A stretch of DNA of 64,000 nt from Acidobacteriota bacterium (GTDB lineage Bacteria; Acidobacteriota; Terriglobia; Bryobacterales; UBA6623): NCBI GenBank assembly GCA_016125275.1, contig WGMB01000015.1, positions 124,001 through 188,000 on the forward strand, read 5' to 3'. A program made the translations under genes and the position numbers. Positions 40,316 to 47,377 of the stretch are shown here, piece after piece. Under the pieces are notes generated by a model. That model was not told the DNA's origin. It saw only the letters and a list, made by a program, of their open reading frames with translations, and searched no databases. The stretch's first letter is position 1. Each line of letters begins with the position of its first letter.

Positions 40316-43204
40316 ATGAAGCGTCTGATCCTCATCGCCGCGGTCTGCGCGGGAATCCTTGGCGGGCAGTCCCGCGACGAGGCGATGTCCTACTACGTGG
40401 ACCATCCGGGCGGCACTCCGGAGCAGGAGCTCTGGCAGGTGCTGGTGCTGCTGGGCGTGGGCCAATCGGGCGAGAAGCTCTGGCAAGGAGGCCTTACGGT
40501 CCGGCAAGGCGACATCTTCCAGGTGGAGGGCTATCGCTTCGAGCCGCCCGACAAGGTGCTGCCGGCCGGAGGCTGGCGCATGCTCGTGAAGCCCGAGCGG
40601 ATGGAGACCGGCACGATCATCAACTCCGAAGGCGCCAGCGACATGCAGGTGGTGGTGATGCCGAAGGGCTTGCTGGTGCAAGGCCGCGGCGGTCCGGCCA
40701 CGACTCTCGAGGTGGACGCCGGCGAGGACGGCCGCTTCTCCATCCAGCCGCAGCGGCTGCGCTTCGGCGTCTGGACGCCGCAGTTGGGCGGCAAGGCGCG
40801 CGTGCAGCGCATCCCGCCGACGACGGACCTTTCGGGCACGGACATGCGCCAGCACGATTTCCCGTCGATCGCCGCCGCGGCGGACGGAACGATGTCCGCG
40901 ATTTGGATGAGCTACCACGACCAGCGCGAGGAGCTGAACTATCGCCGCCGTCTGGCGACCGGCGAGTGGACGCGGCTGTTGCCCGTCCCCCGCTCGGAGC
41001 AAGATTTGTGGCGGCCGCAGGTGGAGCACGACGCCGACGGCAAGCCCTGGATGATCTGGTCGCACCGGCCCACCGTCGACGGCCCCGGCAATTGGGATCT
41101 GTACGCCATGCCCTGGGAGAACAACCGCTGGGGCGCGCGCGTTCGGCTGACTGACAATCCCCTGCCTGACATCGAGCCCGCGATCGCCCGCGCGCCGGAC
41201 GGAACCATCTACGTCGCCTGGCAGGCCCTGCGCGGCCGTTCCTCGCAGGTGGAGCTACGGTATCTGCGCGACGGCCGGTGGTCTGAAACGCTGGCGGTCA
41301 CCAACACGGTCGAAAACAACTGGGCGCCGGCCCTGGCCGCCGGGCCGGACGGAGCCGTCTGGATCGCCTGGGACCGCTATGACGCGGACTACAACGTCTA
41401 CCTGCGCCGGTTTTCGCCCGACGCGGGGTTCGGCCCGGAGCGGCAGGTCATCGGAACGCCGCGTTTCGAGGCCCACGTGAGCGTGGCGGTCGACCGGCAG
41501 AACCGGCCCTGGGTGGCCTGGGAGACCGACGCGGTCAACTGGGGCAAGGACTACGGCTTCTTCCTGGGCGAGCGCTCGCCGGGCGCCCCTCTGGCCGGCA
41601 ACCGCGAGACCGAGATCGCCATCCTCGACGGCGAGGAGTGGAAAGCCCCGCCGAAGGTTCAATTCACTGACGCGCTCGAAGCCGGCAACTCGGCCCATTC
41701 GGCCCCGCTGCTGTGGTTCGACCCCGACGGCGGCGCCTGGCTGAGCTTCAAGCGGCGCTTTGCCCGCCGCGGCATGTTCGCGGGCGTCTACTGGGAGTAC
41801 TATCTGTCGCGGCTGGAGGGAGACCGCTGGGGCGACCCGATTCTGCTGGCGCCGAGCGGCAACCGCAAGTCGACGCGTCTGAGCCTGGCGGCGACCGGCG
41901 GCCGGCTGTGGGCTTTCTGGCCGCACGACAACCGCGACTGGGCGTTCGGCTCGCAGCCGCACGCCGCGCGCGTCGCCGCCGGCTCGATGGAGCTGCCCGG
42001 CGCCGCTCCGCCCCCGAAGCTGACGGCCTTCGAAGCGCCGATGATGAAGATCCGCCCCGCCGACCCGGAGGAGGCCGACAATGTCCGCTTCATCCGCAAC
42101 GATCGCATCGACTACCACGGTCGAGCCCTGCGGATTCTGCGCGGCGACCTGCACCGCCACACCGAGCTGTCGCCGGACCAGGGCGGCCTGCCCGACGGCT
42201 CCCTGCCGGAGTTCTACCGCTATATGATCGACGCCGCCGCGATGGACTTCGGCGCATCCACCGACCACCAGGCCGGCGGCAACGACTTCTGGAACTTCAT
42301 GACCCAGAAGATGGCCGACATGTACCACTTTCCCGACCGCTTCTCCACGCTCTACGCCTACGAGCGCAACGTGGGAAATCCGCACGGCCACCGCAACATG
42401 CTCTACACCCAGCGGGACTACCCGATCGTGCCGTTCTTCCAGCGCGAGGACCCCAAGTTCCTGCTGCCCGACACGCCCGACGGCGAGCTGCTGACCTTCA
42501 ACTCCAACAGCTTCGGCGGCAACGTCGACAACGACACCCGTCTGCTGCACGAAGCCGTCCGGGCCTCCGGCGGCCTGGCCATCCCGCACACCTCCGGCTC
42601 CACCGCCATGGGCACGGACTGGCACGCCTTCGACCCGCAAGTGGACGCCGTGGTGGAGATCTACCAGGGCGACCGCATCAGCTCGGAGGTCGAGGGCGGC
42701 CCGCGCTGGAAGCGAGCCGACGGCAAGCAGGCCGGCGGCTGGCAGAAGTCCGGCGAGGTCTGGAACGCCTGGAAGAAAGGCTACAAGATCGGCGTGATCG
42801 CCAGCTCGGACCACATGTCGACGCACATCTCCTACGCCATGGTCCTGGCCCCTTCGACGGACCGGCAGGACGTCTGGCAGGCGATCAAGGACCGCCATAC
42901 CTACGGGGCCACGGACAACATCACGCTGGAATACCGGCTGGGCGAATGCCTGATGGGGGACGACTGCGGCAAGCAGGAGCCGACGCCGTTCCGGGTACGC
43001 GTGCGAGGGACGGGCGACATCGCGGCCGTTCACCTGATCCGCGACGGCGAGTACGTCTACAAGGCCGAGCCGGGGTCCGCAAACGCCCAGTTCGAGTTTC
43101 TGGACCGTGGCGCCGGTCCGGGCGAGCACTGGTACTACGTGCGCGTGGAGCAGGCCAACGAAGAGGTGGCCTGGTCGAGTCCGATCTGGGTGGAGTGGAA
43201 GTAG
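40316..43204 (+). CDS. Exported multidomain protein: beta-propeller-like N-half and PHP-type metallohydrolase C-half
   Basis: The protein has 962 residues and a short signal peptide (MKRLILIAAVCAGILGGQS). Residues about 170-600 contain propeller-like repeats with W-D/SxDG turns (AADGTMSAIWMSYHD, APDGTIYVAWQALRGRS, GPDGAVWIAWDRYDADYN, RQNRPWVAWETDA). From about residue 608 a PHP-like fold begins: GDLHRHTELS (His613, His615), DFGASTDHQAGG, NPHGHRNM, IPHTSGSTAMG and SSDHMSTH supply the metal ligands of phosphoesterases of this type. Similar secreted PHP proteins are annotated DUF3604-like; I cannot name the exact family. A periplasmic or extracellular hydrolase is likely, with unknown substrate. 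Confidence 0.75.
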   Translation: MKRLILIAAVCAGILGGQSRDEAMSYYVDHPGGTPEQELWQVLVLLGVGQSGEKLWQGGLTVRQGDIFQVEGYRFEPPDKVLPAGGWRMLVKPERMETGTIINSEGASDMQVVVMPKGLLVQGRGGPATTLEVDAGEDGRFSIQPQRLRFGVWTPQLGGKARVQRIPPTTDLSGTDMRQHDFPSIAAAADGTMSAIWMSYHDQREELNYRRRLATGEWTRLLPVPRSEQDLWRPQVEHDADGKPWMIWSHRPTVDGPGNWDLYAMPWENNRWGARVRLTDNPLPDIEPAIARAPDGTIYVAWQALRGRSSQVELRYLRDGRWSETLAVTNTVENNWAPALAAGPDGAVWIAWDRYDADYNVYLRRFSPDAGFGPERQVIGTPRFEAHVSVAVDRQNRPWVAWETDAVNWGKDYGFFLGERSPGAPLAGNRETEIAILDGEEWKAPPKVQFTDALEAGNSAHSAPLLWFDPDGGAWLSFKRRFARRGMFAGVYWEYYLSRLEGDRWGDPILLAPSGNRKSTRLSLAATGGRLWAFWPHDNRDWAFGSQPHAARVAAGSMELPGAAPPPKLTAFEAPMMKIRPADPEEADNVRFIRNDRIDYHGRALRILRGDLHRHTELSPDQGGLPDGSLPEFYRYMIDAAAMDFGASTDHQAGGNDFWNFMTQKMADMYHFPDRFSTLYAYERNVGNPHGHRNMLYTQRDYPIVPFFQREDPKFLLPDTPDGELLTFNSNSFGGNVDNDTRLLHEAVRASGGLAIPHTSGSTAMGTDWHAFDPQVDAVVEIYQGDRISSEVEGGPRWKRADGKQAGGWQKSGEVWNAWKKGYKIGVIASSDHMSTHISYAMVLAPSTDRQDVWQAIKDRHTYGATDNITLEYRLGECLMGDDCGKQEPTPFRVRVRGTGDIAAVHLIRDGEYVYKAEPGSANAQFEFLDRGAGPGEHWYYVRVEQANEEVAWSSPIWVEWK

Positions 43205-43214
43205 CCTCGAAATC

Positions 43215-43430
43215 CTATCGCCAGAAAGACAGGAGGAAGGCCAGGGCCAGCCCGGCTGCGCTTTGCAGCGCGGCCGTCGCCCAATCCAAAGGCAGGGTCA
43301 TTCGCTGCCGGCTCGCAAATTCTTCCTCCAGCCTTTTGCGAGCCCAAAGGGCGTCAAAAGGCGGAAGTTCCGGCCGCACGCCCGTCTCGGCCAGCCCCTT
43401 TGCCCAGCTCTTGGCTTGCTCTTCGGTCAT
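43215..43430 (-). CDS. Small single-pass membrane protein coupled to the ECF sigma factor gene
   Basis: The protein has 71 residues. Its ATG overlaps the sigma factor stop codon (ATGA), so translation is coupled. The N-terminal half is polar and helical with two Trp (EEQAKSWAKGLAETG, FDALWARKRLEEEF). One C-terminal membrane segment (ATAALQSAAGLALAFLLSFW) ends at the C-terminus, so the polar part would face the cytoplasm. Genes in this position often encode anti-sigma factors. This one lacks the zinc-binding HxxxCxxC motif, so an anti-sigma role is a guess from position. Confidence 0.6.
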   Translation of the reverse strand: MTEEQAKSWAKGLAETGVRPELPPFDALWARKRLEEEFASRQRMTLPLDWATAALQSAAGLALAFLLSFWR

Positions 43431-43936
43431 ACGGCTCCCTCCGGCGCCAAGCCTTTTCGGGTGATCGCCGCGCGCAGCAGGTGGCGAGCCCGAAACAGCA
43501 GCACCTTCACGCTGCCCGCCTGCACGCCCACGATCTCGGCAATTTCATTGTGGTTCATCTCTTCGACGTAGGCCAGCCACAGCAGCAGGCTCTCCCGCGG
43601 CTTGAGGCTCCGGAAGACGCGCTCGAAGTCCGTGGCGTCTGGGGTCTCGACGGTCGGCTCGCTCCAGGGGCGCCACTGGAACAGGCGCTCGCGCTGGCGG
43701 CGGCGCAGCCGGTCGATCAGCCTCGACTGAGCCGCGCGGTAGAGGTAGCTGCGGACCTCCGCCGCCGAGTCGGCGCGAATCGGAGCTTCCAGCAGCCGTA
43801 GAAAGACCTCCTGGACGATGTCCGCCGCGAGCACGGGGTCTCCGGTGCGGCGTTGCAGGTAGAGCAGCAGCCGAGGCCCGAGCGACTCGTAGAGCCGCTC
43901 GAGCTGTTGGCGCGGGATGGGAGCGCCGGAGGCCAC
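43427..43936 (-). CDS. ECF-type RNA polymerase sigma factor
   Basis: The GTG at 43936, 2 nt after the upstream stop codon, gives 169 residues, the usual ECF size; a longer frame would run through the preceding gene. Region 2 reads LYLQRRTGDPVLAADIVQEVFLRLLE and VRSYLYRAAQSRLIDRLRRR. Region 4 reads LPRESLLLWLAY-like (here LKPRESLLLWLAYVEEMNHN) and EIAEIVGVQAGSVKVLLFRA, the -35-binding helix-turn-helix. It sits between two genes for small membrane proteins, which together suggest regulated release in response to an envelope signal. Target promoters are unknown. Confidence 0.88.
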   Translation of the reverse strand: MASGAPIPRQQLERLYESLGPRLLLYLQRRTGDPVLAADIVQEVFLRLLEAPIRADSAAEVRSYLYRAAQSRLIDRLRRRQRERLFQWRPWSEPTVETPDATDFERVFRSLKPRESLLLWLAYVEEMNHNEIAEIVGVQAGSVKVLLFRARHLLRAAITRKGLAPEGAV

Positions 43937-43938
43937 CG

Positions 43939-44382
43939 TCAGCGTCTCTTCGTCAGGCTCAGCTTCCGGTGCAGGTAGAGCGCCAAGCCGGAAGCGCCAA
44001 AGAATCCAAGCCCCAGAAAGCCGGTGATGATGGCGGGAACCAGGTACCCGTCGGCCCCCATCACCCAATGCAGGACCACGAAGGCCAGCCCCAGACTCGT
44101 CAGCACGAAGCCGGGAATCAGCAGTCCCACAGCCTGATGGCGGGGGTCGTCCTCGGACGGCAGGGCCAGTTGATCAACCAATCGACGCCCCTCGTCGGTC
44201 TGCAGAAAGCGGGTCATCTCCTCCGCCGTGGTGAACTTGTTGAGCAGCGCAAGCTGCACGTCGCGTTGCGCTTCGGTCCGCAGGCGTTTGCTGCGATGAG
44301 CGACGAAGATGATCAAGCAGACAAAGACCATCCCGGCGATGGGCATGTATCCCTGAAACAACCAAGCGGCTGGCAAGAACAA
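43939..44382 (-). CDS. Membrane protein of unknown function heading the ECF sigma operon
   Basis: The protein has 147 residues. It starts at TTG, supported by AGGAGG (44395-44390) with 7-nt spacing; no ATG fits as well. There are three membrane segments: about residues 5-28, 88-110 and 115-137. A cytoplasmic-looking polar region between the first two (HRSKRLRTEAQRDVQLALLNKFTTAEEMTRFLQTDEG) resembles helical regulatory segments of small inner-membrane proteins encoded next to sigma factors. The basic tail reads LHRKLSLTKRR. It is translated 2 nt ahead of the sigma factor gene, so it is likely part of the same signalling unit. Confidence 0.75.
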   Translation of the reverse strand: MFLPAAWLFQGYMPIAGMVFVCLIIFVAHRSKRLRTEAQRDVQLALLNKFTTAEEMTRFLQTDEGRRLVDQLALPSEDDPRHQAVGLLIPGFVLTSLGLAFVVLHWVMGADGYLVPAIITGFLGLGFFGASGLALYLHRKLSLTKRR

Positions 44383-44389
44383 AGTAGAT

Positions 44390-44395
44390 CCTCCT
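44390..44395 (-). promoter_or_regulatory. Strong Shine-Dalgarno (AGGAGG) for a TTG start
   Basis: AGGAGG on the minus strand lies 7 nt before TTG at 44382 and fixes the start of the membrane protein gene. Confidence 0.7.
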
Positions 44396-44431
44396 AAGCC
44401 CCTCGGGGCTCGTTCCTTTGAACCTGGAACG

Positions 44432-44722
44432 ATGGACGGCCGCCCGAGGTTAACAGGCCCACGCCGCCCGTTGACCCCGGAGCAGCAAGGACTGCTGGAC
44501 GAGCAGGTGCGGACCGTGCGTTACTCGGATGCGGCGGCAGTTCTCGAGGCCGCGCTCCAGGCCCTGCAGGAGCAGCAGCATAAGGAGGAGCAAGCGCGGG
44601 CGGAGATTCGGGAGAAGATCCGAGTGGGCTATGAACAGGCGGCGCGGGGCGAGCTGCTCGACGGGCCTAGCGTGATAGAAGAGCTGCGAGGCCGGCTGGA
44701 GCAGCGCCGCGAACTTCGGTGA
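44432..44722 (+). CDS. ParD-like antitoxin without a partner toxin gene
   Basis: The protein has 96 residues. The central pattern LTPEQQGLLDEQVRTVRYSDAAAV followed by LEAALQALQEQQ matches the ribbon-helix-helix region of ParD-like antitoxins. The C-terminus IREKIRVGYEQAARGELLDG followed by PSVIEELRGRLEQR is the toxin-binding tail (usual form LRxxIxxGxxSxxxGxxxDGxxVxxxL). ParD represses its own operon and neutralises ParE, a gyrase poison. No ParE-like frame follows: the next gene is convergent and its stop lies 22 nt away. The proline/arginine N-terminus (DGRPRLTGPRRP) is an unusual extension. Confidence 0.75.
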   Translation: MDGRPRLTGPRRPLTPEQQGLLDEQVRTVRYSDAAAVLEAALQALQEQQHKEEQARAEIREKIRVGYEQAARGELLDGPSVIEELRGRLEQRRELR

Positions 44723-44743
44723 CCAGGTTGGAGAAGAAAACCG

Positions 44744-45802
44744 TCACGCCAGCCCCAAAGCCCGCATGGCCCCCCGCATGAACCCCAACGCGTAGGCCAT
44801 CCCCGCGTGCCAGCCGGCGTCGCACGTCAGATGCGGCGTGTGATCGGGGATCATCACCCCGTCAAAGCCGTGTTTGGCGTACAGTCGCAAGCATTCCACC
44901 ATATCGACGTCGCCCTCGTCGACGAACACCTCGTGGTAGCGCGGGACCTTGCCGCGCACGTTGCGGAAGTGCACGTAGGCGATCTTGCCTTGCGGAGCGT
45001 ACTGCTCGATCGCCTCGTAGACCGAGCCCTCGGACATCTCGGCGATCGTCCCCTGGCAGAACTCCAGTGCGTTCGACGGGCTGGGGACCAAGTCCAGCAG
45101 CCGCTGGTACAGTCTCGGCTGATACACCAATCGGGCCGTCGAGCGCAGCGTCGGCAGCGGCGGATCGTCCGGGTGAGCGGCCAGCCGCACGCCGGCTTCC
45201 TCGGCCGCCGGTACGACCGCTTCCAGGAAATCCCGCAGCCTGGACCAGAGCTGCTCCGAGGTCACCTCGCCGATCGAGCCCTCGGCGGCTTCCGGATCGT
45301 AGGTCATGTTCCAGACCTCCCCGCGGCGCAACGGACGCTGTTCGGGGTTCTCGAACGCCACCGACTCCGCCCCGCCCCGCGCCCAAGGACCGCGGGAATG
45401 TCCCCACACGCCGGCGATGGAGAAGTTGTAGCCCAGGCAAGGCACGCCCGCCCGGCCCATCCGCCGCACGATCTCCCGCACGTCGGCGACCTGCTGTTGC
45501 TTGAGCGGGCCGTCGAGCAGCACGTCGTGCCAATGGGAGGGGTCCAGGTTCTCGATGGCCGCCAGCCGCAGCCCTTCGGCCTCGACGGCGCGCCGCAGGT
45601 CGGTGAGCTCTTCCACCGTCCACAGCTTGCCCTGATTGCGCGTCACGCCCCAGTTGCGGTGCGCGTCCGTGGCGGGAATCTCGGCGCTGCCGGCCCAGTA
45701 GTCGACCAGATGGGCGACGATGGCGGTCGCTCCGGCCTGCTTGGCGAACCGGAAGTTCTCCGGCGTGAGCATGTGGCGGTAGAGTCCCAGGCCGAGTTGC
45801 AT
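44744..45802 (-). CDS. D-mannonate dehydratase (UxuA) family protein
   Basis: The ATG at 45802 gives 352 residues; upstream frame lacks coding character, and TATACT 9 nt before supports this start. The TIM-barrel protein shows GVPCLGYNFSIAGVWG, RLAAHPDDPPLPTL, IAYVHFRNVRGKVPRYHEVF and MIPDHTPHL, matching the metal- and substrate-binding regions of UxuA, which dehydrates D-mannonate to 2-keto-3-deoxygluconate in hexuronate breakdown. It is shorter than E. coli UxuA (394 residues) and the CYNF segment differs, so a related sugar-acid substrate is possible. No other hexuronate genes are adjacent. Confidence 0.8.
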   Translation of the reverse strand: MQLGLGLYRHMLTPENFRFAKQAGATAIVAHLVDYWAGSAEIPATDAHRNWGVTRNQGKLWTVEELTDLRRAVEAEGLRLAAIENLDPSHWHDVLLDGPLKQQQVADVREIVRRMGRAGVPCLGYNFSIAGVWGHSRGPWARGGAESVAFENPEQRPLRRGEVWNMTYDPEAAEGSIGEVTSEQLWSRLRDFLEAVVPAAEEAGVRLAAHPDDPPLPTLRSTARLVYQPRLYQRLLDLVPSPSNALEFCQGTIAEMSEGSVYEAIEQYAPQGKIAYVHFRNVRGKVPRYHEVFVDEGDVDMVECLRLYAKHGFDGVMIPDHTPHLTCDAGWHAGMAYALGFMRGAMRALGLA

Positions 45803-45811
45803 CGACCTGCG

Positions 45812-45817
45812 AGTATA
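45812..45817 (-). promoter_or_regulatory. Candidate -10 box (TATACT) of the mannonate dehydratase gene
   Basis: GCTATACT ends 9 nt before the ATG at 45802, with no ribosome binding site between, predicting a leaderless or near-leaderless mRNA. Confidence 0.5.
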
Positions 45818-45870
45818 GCGGGGGCCCGATTCCCGCGGAATGCCGCAGAAACAGAATGCCGCCGAAACCG

Positions 45871-45900
45871 TTGACAGGGCTGCGCCGAGCGACTTAGTCT
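45871..45900 (+). promoter_or_regulatory. Candidate promoter of rpsT with consensus -35
   Basis: TTGACA (45871-45876) is followed after 18 nt by TAGTCT (45895-45900). The predicted leader is about 43 nt and GAACGAAG precedes the ATG at 45951. Unlike most promoters proposed in this window, it has a perfect -35 box and a normal leader. Confidence 0.6.
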
Positions 45901-45950
45901 GGAAAGAGTGGGTCCGGGTGCGTCCGGGCCTTTGGTTTGTTTGAACGAAG

Positions 45951-46223
45951 ATGGCCAATCATAAATCAGCGATCAAGCGGATCCGCCAGACCGAGAAGCG
46001 GAACACGATCAACCGTCACAACCGCAGCACCCTGCGGACCCAGGTGAAGAAGCTCATCAAGGCGATCGAGGCCGGCGAGTCGACCGAGGCGCAGACGCTG
46101 TTTTCGCCGACGGTCAGCCTGATCGATAAGACTGTCCGCAAGGGCGGCCTCAACAAGGGTACGGCCGACCGGATGAAGTCGCGGCTGTCGGCCCGCGTCA
46201 AGTCGGTCAAAGCGGCCGCCTAA
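45951..46223 (+). CDS. rpsT: 30S ribosomal protein S20
   Basis: The 90-residue protein begins MANHKSAIKRIRQTEKRN, the near-universal S20 N-terminus, and continues with the helical, Lys/Arg-rich fold (STLRTQVKKLIKAIEAG, KGGLNKGTADRMKSRLSARV). It binds 16S rRNA early in small-subunit assembly. The stop codon overlaps the convergent holA stop by 4 nt. It is monocistronic, with its own promoter. Confidence 0.97.
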   Translation: MANHKSAIKRIRQTEKRNTINRHNRSTLRTQVKKLIKAIEAGESTEAQTLFSPTVSLIDKTVRKGGLNKGTADRMKSRLSARVKSVKAAA

Positions 46224-47266
46224 GCGGTCAATCGCAACACCAGTTGTTCGAGGATGAGGCGGTCGTCCGGGCGCTCTCTGCGCAGGTCCCGGTCCGCCTC
46301 GAACAACGCCACCAACGCTTCCTGCAGGCCCGCCCGTGAGAACTGCGCCGCCATTCCGGCGAGCTGTTCGGCGCGGCTGGGCCAAATCCTCACGCCCCGG
46401 CGACTGAGCTCGCCGGCCAAGGCGCGCGGATTCCTTCCCCCCAGCTCCTTCACCGCCAGAGCCTGTCGAAACAGGCTCGCCAGCAGCGTAATCTGCATCG
46501 GCCAGTAGGCGCCGGTGCGGCTGAGCGTGTCGATCAGCTCGAGCGCCCGGCCGCGGTCCTTGCGCGCCAGCGCGTCAGTCAGCTCGAAGGCGCCGCTCTG
46601 GCGGGCCTCCGGCGTCATCAGCTCCAGGTCCTGCCGCGTCACCGGCCCGTCGGGCTTGTAGAGCTTGAGCTTGACCAGCTCGTTCTCCAGCCGAGCCATG
46701 TCCGCGCCGAGCATCTCGACCAACTCGGCCAGGGCGTCGCGGTCGATGTCGAGCCCCATCTTGTCCGCCAGCAAGGCGCAGCCCTTCAGGGCGTCGGAGC
46801 TGGTCAGCCGGTCCAGCTCGACCACCTGTGGCACGGACGCATACATCTTCGCCACACGCTCGAGCTTGGTCTTGTCGTCCCGGTCGGCCGGATCGTAGCG
46901 GGTGCACTCGAACACCACGGTGACGCCCGGCGTGGGGTCCCGAAAGTAGTCCTTGAGGTCGTCTGCGGGATCGCTGCCGGCTTTGGCGCGGCCGCGCGGC
47001 AAGGAGCCGTCGGCGTTGCGACCCAGAATGAGCCGCGAGGTGGCGAACAACGAGAAGGTGCGCGTCTCATCTAGCAGCCGCGAGAGCGACTGATCGCGCA
47101 GATCGATCTCCACCAAGCCGTCCTCGCCCGCGTCGTCGCCGAGCACGGCCTTCTTGAGGGCCTTGAGGCAACGATCGCGAAAGAAGACCTCCGGGCCGAG
47201 CAACAAATAGCCGGCGGCGGGCTTGTCGCCGGCCTGCAGGCCGCGGAGCAGGAGTTTCGGCTTCAT
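46220..47266 (-). CDS. holA: DNA polymerase III delta subunit
   Basis: The ATG at 47266 gives 348 residues; the longer open frame upstream runs into a divergent gene and is not used. HolA opens and loads the beta clamp as part of the clamp loader. The N-terminal domain shows YLLLGPEVFFRDRCLKALKKA, and later regions include VVFECTRYDPADRDDKTKLE, GLDIDRDALAELVEMLGADMARLENELVKL and FELTDALARKDRGRAL, all typical. HolA next to rpsT is a common arrangement in bacteria, often reading the opposite way, as here. A TAAGAT (47329-47324) 57 nt upstream could be its -10 box. Confidence 0.93.
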   Translation of the reverse strand: MKPKLLLRGLQAGDKPAAGYLLLGPEVFFRDRCLKALKKAVLGDDAGEDGLVEIDLRDQSLSRLLDETRTFSLFATSRLILGRNADGSLPRGRAKAGSDPADDLKDYFRDPTPGVTVVFECTRYDPADRDDKTKLERVAKMYASVPQVVELDRLTSSDALKGCALLADKMGLDIDRDALAELVEMLGADMARLENELVKLKLYKPDGPVTRQDLELMTPEARQSGAFELTDALARKDRGRALELIDTLSRTGAYWPMQITLLASLFRQALAVKELGGRNPRALAGELSRRGVRIWPSRAEQLAGMAAQFSRAGLQEALVALFEADRDLRRERPDDRLILEQLVLRLTA

Positions 47267-47365
47267 GGATTCCGGGAGTCGCCGCGCCGGCCCCCAAAAA
47301 AGCCTCGGCGGAGACTGATCCCATCTTAGTCGACCGGCTCGCCTTCCCGCGAAGAGGCGGCGGCC

Positions 47366-47371
47366 TACAAT
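47366..47371 (+). promoter_or_regulatory. Candidate -10 box (TACAAT) of the sulfatase lipoprotein gene
   Basis: CCTACAAT ends 6 nt before the ATG at 47378, the spacing expected if transcription begins at the start codon. Confidence 0.5.
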
Positions 47372-47377
47372 GGATCG

